A DNA stretch of 6,815 nt, from assembly GCA_035649275.1 (NCBI GenBank), contig DASRJW010000039.1, forward strand, positions 1 through 6,815, written 5' to 3'. Positions 1-6,619 of this stretch are shown here, piece by piece. The notes below the pieces were generated by a model that was not told the DNA's origin, ran no database searches, and was given only the letters and a program-made list of their open reading frames with translations. Each line of letters begins with the position of its first letter. Position 1 is the first letter of the stretch. The translations under genes and the position numbers were made by a program. Origin of the DNA: Candidatus Krumholzibacteriia bacterium (lineage in GTDB: Bacteria > Krumholzibacteriota > Krumholzibacteriia > G020349025).

Positions 1-3000
1 CACCGTCACGACCTGCGCACCTCCGCCATCCTCGTGGCGGAGATCCTGGTGCTCGCGGCCCTCGGACGCTGGAACGAGATGTCCGACACCTGCGAACGCG
101 TTTTGGATCTCGATGCCAAATGGACCGAAGCGCTGGGACACCTGTGCAAGCTCGAGTTGCAGAGCTCGCGCGACAACCTCGATCTCCGTCTCGTTCTCGG
201 GCGCTGTTATTTGCAGGTGGGAGACTTCGAGCGTGCCGCGGAGCAGTGCACCGCCATCGCCGGAGACGCTCGCTGCCGGGCTCGCGCCGTGCACTGGCTC
301 GGCCGCTCTCCCGCCAGCCCCCTCCTCTTGCCGGTGCGTGCCCGCTTGCTGCTCCTGGAGAAGCAGTTCGAAGTGGCGGCCGAACTCTTGGAGGAGCTCT
401 GCAAGGGTGGTGACAGCGCGCTCGCTGCGGCGCGCGCAGTGCTGGAGGCGGTTCCCGAAGCAGCGCATGCCACCGATCGCTTGCGGCAGATGTACGCCCG
501 AGCGCTGGCCGGAACGAGCGCCGTGGATCGCGCCGTCCGCGAGCTGGAAGGAACCCGCGGCAGCGCCGATGTCACCTCGAACCTGCGCGTCGCGGATCAG
601 ATCCTCGAGCAGCGCCCCCGCGACCCCGAGGCCCTCCTGCTCCGCGCTCGCTTGAGCCTCGATCTCGGCGATCCCGAGGCGGCGGCACCGTACTTCCGCC
701 GCGCCTTCGATGCCGACCCGGATCGCCAGGCGACGCTGCGGACCGAGATCGAAGCGGCGCACAAGAAGGCGCCGCAGAGTGCCGCCATGGGACGGCTGCT
801 CGTCACCCTGCTCATGGACATGGGGCAGCCGCAGCAAGCTGCGGATGCCCTGCAGCAGTGGCGCGACACGCGCTCGGCTCCGGCACCCGTCCTCTACGAG
901 ACGGCGCTCGCTCTGGCCTCGCAGTACGGCCTCTCGGCGGAGCTCCTCGCCTTGTTCGTCGAAGCGGCCATCGAAGTGGCAGAGGAGGAAGAGGCTCGCG
1001 CCGCCGTGGCGCACTATCACGCCGCGCCGGGGACCCGCGTGCACGACTTCGTGCGGCGGATCGAAGCTTTGTTGCATCAGCGTCCCGAGCTGGCTGCCGG
1101 CCTCACCCGGGTGCTGGCGGAGGTGCAGCTGCCGCCGGCGCTGCGGCTGGATCTGCTGCGCCCCAGTCTGATGACGGACGAGGCGGAGACGGCGCTGCGC
1201 GAGCTCGGCGTTCTCGTCGCCGAAGAGCCGGAGCTCCGCGACCCGGCGCTCGCCGCGCTGGAAACCTTGCTCCACTCCCGCGGCGATCTCCCCCGCGCCT
1301 TGGAGCTCGCCGCCGAGCTGCATCTCGACGCCGGCCACCTGGTGCCGAGCGCCCAACTCCTGGCGCGGGCGCTGCGCGCCGAGCCGGCGGCGGCAGACCG
1401 CATCTGCCGGCGCGCCGACCGCTTGTTCCGCCACGCTCCGGCAGACGACGAGGTATGGCGGCCGCTGGTGCTCGGCCTCCTGGACGCGGGTCGCCACCGC
1501 CACGCCCGCGATCTTTGCGAGCGGGCGGCGCAAACGCTCCCTGCCGCACGACAGGGGTTCCTGCACTTCACCCGCGGCTGCATCCATCTCGAAAGCGGCC
1601 AGGCGAGCGCGGCCGCGAACGCTTTCGAGAGCGCCCTGCATTGCCAGGACACCGTGCTGGAGCGCGTCATCGCCGGCTTGCGTCGCGCGGTCGAGACCGA
1701 TGCGCAGCTCGGTCACGCCCGCTACGTCCTGGCTCGGGCGCTCCTGCAGGCGCGTGCCGACCGCAGCGAGGCCGTATCGCTGCTGTCGGAAGCGGTGCGT
1801 TTCGATCCCATGCTCGCAGACCTGGTGCTGGAGACGCTGCACGAGCATGGCCGTAGCCTCGAAACCCACGGACTGGCGCTGGCGCTGGCCGGTGCTCTGC
1901 GGCTGCGTCGCGGCGAACGTCCCCGCGGCGTCTCGCTCCTCGACCAGGCGTTGCGCATCGCCCCCGAGCTCGGGCCGCAGATCCTCGTCAATCTGCAAGT
2001 GGAGTGGGATCGCGACCCGGAAAATGCCGAGACCGGGATGGCGTTGGCCCGGGCACTCCTGGTCTGCAAACAGGAGAAGCGCGCCTGCCGTTTGCTCGCC
2101 GAACTCGCCCGTCGCTTCCCCGCTTGGCGCGAGCAGCTCGCGGCCGAGGTGAAGCACCTGGCGGAAAGGTCACCGCTGCCGGAAGCGCAGCGCGCGCTGT
2201 GGGACGTCCTGCTCGCCCAGGGTGAGCGCGAGGCGGCGCTCCACCGGGTGCAGGAGGCAGTCCACGCCGACGGCGTGACCTCGGAGCACCGCATCGAGCT
2301 GCTCGAATCGGCGCTGCAGCGCTTCCCGAGCGAGGCCTGGATCACCTGCGAGCTGGCGTCCCTGGAGATTCGGAGCGGCAACGAGGCGCGGGGTGAAGAG
2401 CGTCTGCGGGAGCTCATGGTACGGAACGCCGAGGCGCACTCACTCGTTCTCGCCGCCCTGCGCGAGACCGGGACGAGCTCGGAGAACCTCGCACTCTTGG
2501 AAGTCGACACCCTCTTGGCCGCCTCCCGCGGCCAGGAAGCCCATGCGGCCTTGCAGCGCTTCCGGACCGCCTTCCCCGCCGCGGCAGCGGAAGCCGTGCC
2601 CTCCCGCTTGCGCCTCCTCGTCGAGGGCGGCGAGACCCAGGGCGGCGCCGAAGTGGACCTGGCCCAGCTGCTGCGCGAACAGGGCGAGATGGAGGCGGCG
2701 ACATCGATCCTGAAGGAGGCCCTGGCGCGTTACTTCCCCGCCGCTGCGAAAGCAGCCTCCGGGGCCGCGGCGCTCGGCGTCGGCGAGGCTGCAGCCGCTC
2801 CCCCGACGGCGCGCGAGCGGGAGATCCGCCGGCTCCTGGCGACGCTGTACGTGGATCTCGGCCGAGTCGCCGAAGGCCGGGAGATCCTGGCGTCGGTTCT
2901 GCAACACGAGGGCGGCGACACGCAGGCCTACGGTTTCCTCGAGCAGCTGAGCGCCCGCGGTCTGAGCGCCAAGATGGAGCAGCTGCGCGAAACGAGCGCC

Positions 3001-3498
3001 CGCGCCCCCAGCAACCTCCGGGCGCGGCTGGAGCTGGCGCGCCTGTCGCTGCTGGCCCGGGACTTCGCGGCGGCGCGGGAAGCACTCGGCTTCTCCGGCG
3101 ACGGCAGCGGTCTCGAGACGGCGCGGCGCTATCTGCTGGCGCGCAGCTACGCCGACGACGATCAGCCCCATCTCGCCGCCGCCGTCAGCCGCAGCATCGA
3201 TGTGGACGGTGTACCCGACGCGGAATTGCGCCGCAACGTCTTGTACCTCCGCGCGCGCTGCACCGAGCAACTCGGCCGCTACGGCGAGGCCCACGTCCTG
3301 TACCTGCGCCTGATCGCCGAGTTCCCCGGCTTCAAGCCGGCCCAGGAGCGCGCCCGTGCCACCTACAAGTTGCACCTCGAGTCGAGCCTCGAGCCTCCAG
3401 CGCTTGTGCTGGAGAAGCGCACGCACCTCGATCCCGCCGCGTCGCCGCGCCGGACGCACCCGGCGAAGCGGGACACGTCGCACACGGAGGAGTCATGA
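1..3498 (+). CDS. Giant TPR-repeat protein, 5' end outside window
   Basis: The frame is open from the first base to a TGA at 3496-3498, giving at least 1165 residues. A GTG at 34 is the first possible in-window start, but no ribosome binding site precedes it and the frame stays open upstream, so the gene almost certainly begins before the window. Residue numbers here count from GTG 34. The protein is almost all amphipathic helix, rich in Ala, Leu, Glu and Arg, with TPR-like units at about 199-229, 511-536, 932-956 and 1067-1100. Between about 534 and 800 it shows a longer repeat of about 52 residues. An Ala/Pro-rich linker lies at about 901-925, and the last 30 residues are basic and probably disordered. 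I see no membrane segment or catalytic motif. TPR arrays are known protein-interaction scaffolds; this one's partner is unknown. It overlaps the next gene by four bases. Confident as a TPR-like coding gene, with no specific function assigned. Confidence 0.93.
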   Translation, partial: HRHDLRTSAILVAEILVLAALGRWNEMSDTCERVLDLDAKWTEALGHLCKLELQSSRDNLDLRLVLGRCYLQVGDFERAAEQCTAIAGDARCRARAVHWLGRSPASPLLLPVRARLLLLEKQFEVAAELLEELCKGGDSALAAARAVLEAVPEAAHATDRLRQMYARALAGTSAVDRAVRELEGTRGSADVTSNLRVADQILEQRPRDPEALLLRARLSLDLGDPEAAAPYFRRAFDADPDRQATLRTEIEAAHKKAPQSAAMGRLLVTLLMDMGQPQQAADALQQWRDTRSAPAPVLYETALALASQYGLSAELLALFVEAAIEVAEEEEARAAVAHYHAAPGTRVHDFVRRIEALLHQRPELAAGLTRVLAEVQLPPALRLDLLRPSLMTDEAETALRELGVLVAEEPELRDPALAALETLLHSRGDLPRALELAAELHLDAGHLVPSAQLLARALRAEPAAADRICRRADRLFRHAPADDEVWRPLVLGLLDAGRHRHARDLCERAAQTLPAARQGFLHFTRGCIHLESGQASAAANAFESALHCQDTVLERVIAGLRRAVETDAQLGHARYVLARALLQARADRSEAVSLLSEAVRFDPMLADLVLETLHEHGRSLETHGLALALAGALRLRRGERPRGVSLLDQALRIAPELGPQILVNLQVEWDRDPENAETGMALARALLVCKQEKRACRLLAELARRFPAWREQLAAEVKHLAERSPLPEAQRALWDVLLAQGEREAALHRVQEAVHADGVTSEHRIELLESALQRFPSEAWITCELASLEIRSGNEARGEERLRELMVRNAEAHSLVLAALRETGTSSENLALLEVDTLLAASRGQEAHAALQRFRTAFPAAAAEAVPSRLRLLVEGGETQGGAEVDLAQLLREQGEMEAATSILKEALARYFPAAAKAASGAAALGVGEAAAAPPTAREREIRRLLATLYVDLGRVAEGREILASVLQHEGGDTQAYGFLEQLSARGLSAKMEQLRETSARAPSNLRARLELARLSLLARDFAAAREALGFSGDGSGLETARRYLLARSYADDDQPHLAAAVSRSIDVDGVPDAELRRNVLYLRARCTEQLGRYGEAHVLYLRLIAEFPGFKPAQERARATYKLHLESSLEPPALVLEKRTHLDPAASPRRTHPAKRDTSHTEES
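3486..3492 (+). promoter_or_regulatory. Strong Shine-Dalgarno site for the second TPR gene
   Basis: GGAGGAG lies inside the last codons of the upstream gene, a few bases before the ATG at 3495. The ATG overlaps the upstream TGA as ATGA. A strong site plus a four-base overlap is the usual arrangement for translational coupling, so the two TPR proteins are probably made in linked amounts. It also fixes the start of the second gene. Confidence 0.8.
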
Positions 3499-5024
3499 AG
3501 ATCTGCCCGTTCCTCGTCGCCGGTCAGGATGTGCTGCAGCGCCGGAGCGCCTTGCCCAGGCGGGAAGCCCCGGTGGTCACCGCACAAATCGAGGTCTCGC
3601 CGGACGAGGTGGAAAAGCTGCAGGCGGTGGAAACCGTCTCGGTCGAGAAGTCCCTCTCCGCCGAGAAGTCGCTCACCCAGCTCTGGACGCTGGAAGACAA
3701 GGGCGACAGCGCGCGCTCCGCCTTCGAATGCCTCGGCGAGCCGTGCCGCTTCTTCCATGCCGGCGGCTGCCGCTTCGACGTCCTGTTCGAATCCGGTGTG
3801 GCTGGTGTCGGCACAGCCGCCACGGCGCTGTTGGTGCAGGAGGGCGAAAGCGACGCGGGGGTGGGTTCGGTGCTGCAAGAGGTCTGGTCGCTGCAGCGCG
3901 AGAGTTTGAAAGAGATGATCGGCGGCTTCCGGCGACTCGAAGGCGAACAGAATCGACAGCAAGGCTCACTCGCCGGCCGCATCGAGCAGCTGGTCTCGCG
4001 GGTCGAGGAAGGACGCGGCACCGCGCCCGATCTGGTGCACACCTTGGAAGAGCGCTTTGCCACACTGCAGAACAACGTCGCCACCTTGGAGGGGACGCTC
4101 CATGCCGGGATCCGGAACCTGGAAGGCACGGTCCACACCTTGGTGGGCGACTCCGCTTCCGGGACGAAGAGTCAGATGAGCGCGGTGGAAGCCGCCCGGG
4201 CCACCGTCGCCGAGGCACGCGACGAATCGCGCCGCCTCCTGCAGGAGAACCTGGAGAGCACCCGCCGCATCCTGAGCCAAACGGCCGAGGAGACGCGCGC
4301 ACGCCTGGAGCAGCTGGTGGCGCAGAACTCGACGACGTCCCGCGTCGAGATGGAGACGAGCCTGCAGCACCTCCTCGACGACAACCAGAACATGCGCGTC
4401 CTGCGCGAGGAAATGCGGCGCTCACTGCAGACCCTCTCCGGGCACGTGCAGGAAGTGGCCGCCGCTGCGGCCTCGCTGTCTTCCTCCTCGCGGGTCGCCG
4501 AGGATTTGCTGGTGGAGCAGCGCACTTTGGCCGAAGCGCTCCTCGAGCGCGATCGGCGCGACGAAGCGCGCCGTCTCAACAACGTCGGTGTCCTCGCTTA
4601 TCACGAGGGCGCCTATGATACGTCGGTGGAGAAGTTCCGCCAGGCTACAGCCCTCGATCCGAACCTCACCGAAGCCTGGAACAACCTGGGGCTTTCGTTC
4701 ACGGAGATGCATGCCGACGATCGGGCCCTGGATGCTTTCAAGCGCGCCCTCGAGCTCGACCCGAGCGTCGGGCAGGTCTACAACAACCTGGGTTACCTCT
4801 ACTATCGGCGGGGCGAGCTGGAGCAGGCGGTGGAGATGTACGAGCGCGCCACGCAGCGGTCGAGCGATACCAGCGCCGCTTGGTCGAACCTGGGCAACGC
4901 GCTGCACGCCTTGCAGCGGCGCGACGAAGCCTTCACGGCCTGGAAGCGAGCCCTCGAGCTCGACCCGGCCAACGACAAGGCCGCCGGCGCCCTGGAACGC
5001 CTGGGCTTCGAAACGGGCCGCTGA
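3495..5024 (+). CDS. Coiled-coil and TPR protein with Cys/His-rich N-terminus
   Basis: A 509-residue protein starting at ATG 3495, supported by GGAGGAG just upstream and the ATGA overlap. It opens with Met-Lys-Ile-Cys-Pro-Phe. Residues 79-92 then hold Cys79-x4-Cys84-x3-His88-x3-Cys92, a spacing that could bind a metal, possibly with Cys4. Residues about 125-350 are a long, mostly polar helix with coiled-coil character, including heptad-spaced leucines at 184, 191 and 198 and a repeated Leu-Glu-Gly-Thr at 198 and 209. The C-terminus has four consecutive TPRs of exactly 34 residues each (356-389, 390-423, 424-457, 458-491), with the typical A-W/Y-x-N-L-G and A-L-E-L-D-P signatures. No signal peptide or membrane helix is seen, so it is probably cytoplasmic. 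It may oligomerise through the coiled coil and bind partners through the TPRs, perhaps together with the upstream protein. Its pathway is not recognisable. The TPR call is firm and the metal-site idea is tentative. Confidence 0.94.
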   Translation: MKICPFLVAGQDVLQRRSALPRREAPVVTAQIEVSPDEVEKLQAVETVSVEKSLSAEKSLTQLWTLEDKGDSARSAFECLGEPCRFFHAGGCRFDVLFESGVAGVGTAATALLVQEGESDAGVGSVLQEVWSLQRESLKEMIGGFRRLEGEQNRQQGSLAGRIEQLVSRVEEGRGTAPDLVHTLEERFATLQNNVATLEGTLHAGIRNLEGTVHTLVGDSASGTKSQMSAVEAARATVAEARDESRRLLQENLESTRRILSQTAEETRARLEQLVAQNSTTSRVEMETSLQHLLDDNQNMRVLREEMRRSLQTLSGHVQEVAAAAASLSSSSRVAEDLLVEQRTLAEALLERDRRDEARRLNNVGVLAYHEGAYDTSVEKFRQATALDPNLTEAWNNLGLSFTEMHADDRALDAFKRALELDPSVGQVYNNLGYLYYRRGELEQAVEMYERATQRSSDTSAAWSNLGNALHALQRRDEAFTAWKRALELDPANDKAAGALERLGFETGR

Positions 5025-5103
5025 GCGACGCGGATCGTCGTGTGGCCTGACGAGCAAAGCCGAGACAGGATTCTCGAAGCAGGACATCCTGGCCTGGTTC
5101 GGC

Positions 5104-5295
5104 ATGGCCTACAGCGGCAGGCTTCTCGACGTCGCGGGCACGGCTCTCCCAGAAGTTGTAGTGGTCGACAACCAACAACTTGAGCGAGCCATCGCCGACC
5201 CATATGGGTACAGGACGAACCCCATACCCACATACACGGCTGCCGTACCAAACGCAGAAAAATGGGCTCGCTGGGGCCAGGTAAAGCAGCTCTAA
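5104..5295 (+). pseudogene. Short orphan frame, likely remnant of a tail-bearing protein
   Basis: The frame is open across 5025-5295, and ATG 5104 is its only ATG, GTG or TTG after the upstream gene ends. It gives 63 residues. No ribosome binding site precedes the ATG and there is no signal peptide. The last residues, Trp-Gly-Gln-Val-Lys-Gln-Leu, match the C-terminal tails of the two genes that follow (Trp-Ala-Gln-Val-Lys-Ala-Leu and Trp-Gly-Ala-Val-Lys-Leu-Leu). The rest does not resemble them: it lacks their cysteines and conserved blocks. The simplest reading is the 3' end of a gene that once coded for a tail-bearing exported protein and lost its front part. A real small protein of 63 residues remains possible. 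Codons such as AGG, ATA, TAT and GTA set it apart from the TPR genes. It overlaps no other plausible gene. Confidence 0.4.
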
Positions 5296-5344
5296 GAGTA
5301 GGGAAACCCGGCGCGGGCCCGACTGTGTGACGTTCCCATAGGCA

Positions 5345-5374
5345 TTGCGAAAGCGCAACATGGCCAGATATCCT
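5345..5374 (+). promoter_or_regulatory. Weak sigma-70-like promoter candidate
   Basis: TTGCGA at 5345-5350 and TATCCT at 5369-5374 are separated by 18 bases; each matches four of six consensus positions. Transcription would begin near 5381, leaving a short leader that holds the Shine-Dalgarno site of the gene at 5406. The -35 box is also one arm of a small inverted repeat (TTGCG, four bases, CGCAA), which could be an operator or chance. Weak promoter matches are common, so this is only a candidate. Confidence 0.2.
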
Positions 5375-5392
5375 CTCTTGGGTGTTGACCAT

Positions 5393-5398
5393 GGGAGG
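5393..5398 (+). promoter_or_regulatory. Shine-Dalgarno site selecting GTG 5406
   Basis: GGGAGG ends seven bases before GTG 5406, an ideal spacing. The in-frame alternatives GTG 5382, TTG 5385 and ATG 5391 have no purine-rich site upstream, and ATG 5391 overlaps the region leading into this one. The site therefore decides the start of the first small secreted-protein gene. Confidence 0.65.
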
Positions 5399-5405
5399 TT
5401 GGGTC

Positions 5406-5993
5406 GTGCGGTTGGTGGGTGTCGCTGTCGGCATAGCCACAATTCTCTCGGGCACCGCTGCATCGCAAACAGCGATCGGGCTCGACAAGTGCATCAGCTG
5501 GGGACCGACGGGTTGGCCAGACTGTGGCCGAATTCCCGGCGAAATCTTCGATACCTGCAGCAATACAACCTTCGGGCGCTTTTGGGGCCGCTACGCGTGG
5601 TACCCGCTCGAGTACGTTGCACCGATCACGATCGAACTGGAAACGAGGGGTGCGCTCAGCCTCAATCTCCCGCTGTATGTCGAAATCGTTCCCTTGCCTG
5701 ACTCTGTTTTATCGGAATTCTGCCTATCCGGGTACTCCCAGCATCAGGGTTACCTGGTCGGCGTCGTGGGAGGTTCTCAGGTCTGTGGTGGGGCCTGGGA
5801 AACCTTCGGGCCGATCGACTTGAGGGAGATTGTCTCGATCGGTGGCAAGTACGCACTGCAGCTCCAAGGTTTCGGGCTCGACGACTACGGTCACCCCTTC
5901 TCGAGCCCTGGAGTCGACTGTATTCGCGTCACCGCTTCCCAGGCGACGACCACGCGTGTCTCCTGGGCGCAGGTGAAGGCCCTGTTCAAGTAG
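5406..5993 (+). CDS. Predicted exported six-cysteine protein with W-x-x-V-K tail (copy A)
   Basis: A 195-residue protein from GTG 5406, chosen because GGGAGG lies seven bases upstream and the new N-terminus is a textbook signal peptide: Met-Arg, a hydrophobic core to about residue 15, then Thr-Ala-Ala-Ser before Gln21. Cleavage is likely near residue 20. The mature part holds six cysteines (29, 40, 51, 106, 127, 172), an even number that suits three disulfides outside the cytoplasm. Conserved blocks shared with the next gene lie at 88-101 (L-P-L-Y-x-E-I-V-P), 127-138 (C-G-G-x-W-E-T-x-G-P-I) and 167-177 (S-P-G-x-x-C-I-R-V-T-A). It ends in Ser-Trp-Ala-Gln-Val-Lys-Ala-Leu-Phe-Lys after a Thr-rich linker. 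The body looks beta-rich. I do not recognise the family, and no catalytic motif is apparent. Only 15 bases separate it from the next gene, so the two are probably co-transcribed. Confidence 0.8.
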   Translation: MRLVGVAVGIATILSGTAASQTAIGLDKCISWGPTGWPDCGRIPGEIFDTCSNTTFGRFWGRYAWYPLEYVAPITIELETRGALSLNLPLYVEIVPLPDSVLSEFCLSGYSQHQGYLVGVVGGSQVCGGAWETFGPIDLREIVSIGGKYALQLQGFGLDDYGHPFSSPGVDCIRVTASQATTTRVSWAQVKALFK

Positions 5994-6008
5994 AAACTGG
6001 CTACATCG

Positions 6009-6575
6009 ATGACAAGCATGGCGCGCAACTTTCTGGCGATCTCCCTTCTGATTGGTCTTTGCAAGCCCAGTTTCACCCAGAACACAGAGCTATACTCGTG
6101 CTTACCCGACAGCACTGCTTGTGTTGAATCCCAAGACCAGCTTATCGCAGATATCTGCTCAGGCTCGTTCTTTCATTTCCATCGCGGTCGCGTCTCCTGG
6201 CCCCCGCTCCGGGCTGTCGGGTCTACCACCGTTTCCATCCAGACCTACGGCGCGGACAACCTACTGCCCTTATACCTCGAGATCGTACCCGTGGCAGATT
6301 CAGTCACCTGTCTCCCGATGCAAAACGGACACGTCATTCTGGAGACACGATCCCTTGCTCAATGCGGAGGCCTCTGGGAGACTGTCGGTCCCATCGAGAT
6401 CACGAGATTCACGCCGATAGGGAGCTTCTACCGCGTCCAGCTTGTCTTCCTCGAAGGGTATCCGCCGTCATCCTTCGGGCTCCGAAGCCCCGGCCTGGGC
6501 TGCATTCGTGTGACCGCGAAACCAACATCGATGCATGCCCACTCCTGGGGAGCGGTGAAGTTGCTTTATCAGTGA
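6009..6575 (+). CDS. Predicted exported six-cysteine protein with W-x-x-V-K tail (copy B)
   Basis: A 188-residue paralogue of the preceding gene. ATG 6009 and ATG 6018 are both possible starts; neither has a clear ribosome binding site, and the short gap after copy A may let ribosomes re-initiate. The N-terminus has a basic residue and a hydrophobic stretch at about 8-17, consistent with a signal peptide. Cys18 lies in it, but the residue before it is Leu, which does not fit a lipobox, so a lipoprotein is unlikely. Mature cysteines 31, 38, 50, 101, 119 and 165 correspond in order to the six of copy A. Blocks at 86-99, 119-130 and 160-170 match copy A at 11 of 14, 9 of 12 and 9 of 11 positions, while the rest has diverged strongly. 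The end is Ser-Trp-Gly-Ala-Val-Lys-Leu-Leu-Tyr-Gln. It is an old tandem duplicate of unknown function, probably acting outside the cytoplasm. Confidence 0.8.
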   Translation: MTSMARNFLAISLLIGLCKPSFTQNTELYSCLPDSTACVESQDQLIADICSGSFFHFHRGRVSWPPLRAVGSTTVSIQTYGADNLLPLYLEIVPVADSVTCLPMQNGHVILETRSLAQCGGLWETVGPIEITRFTPIGSFYRVQLVFLEGYPPSSFGLRSPGLGCIRVTAKPTSMHAHSWGAVKLLYQ

Positions 6576-6619
6576 TCCTCGTGCTGGCGGTTGTCCACTA
6601 CTCCTTGATGCCTCCTGAC

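Noticed and set aside
2440-3483. Minus-strand frame of 347 codons opposite the giant TPR gene
   Set aside because: The opposite strand codes clear helical repeats continuously through this stretch; long antisense frames are expected where stop codons are rare.
3356-4618. Long + strand frame of 420 codons overlapping both TPR genes
   Set aside because: Its translation is Arg/Ala/Gly-rich low-complexity sequence, typical of a shadow frame in GC-rich DNA, and it conflicts with two well-supported genes.
5026-5040. Small hairpin (CGACG, five bases, CGTCG) right after the stop of the second TPR gene
   Set aside because: The stem is only five pairs and no T-run follows, so I do not call it a terminator.
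5198-5209. Perfect 12-bp palindrome ACCCATATGGGT, with a nearby CCCATA that can pair with its right half
   Set aside because: It sits inside the orphan reading frame, has no second copy in the window and no promoter beside it. It could be an operator but nothing ties it to a gene.
5306-5325. GC-rich self-complementary stretch (CCCGGCGCGGG and GGGCCC) after the orphan frame
   Set aside because: Stems are only four to five pairs, overlap each other and are not followed by a T-run.
5385-5390. TTGACC, a good match to a -35 box
   Set aside because: It lies only about 16 bases before the chosen start codon, so its -10 box would fall inside the gene.
6052-6063. Possible lipobox around Cys18 of the second secreted protein
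   Set aside because: The residue before the Cys is Leu instead of Gly, Ala or Ser, and copy A has no Cys at the equivalent place.
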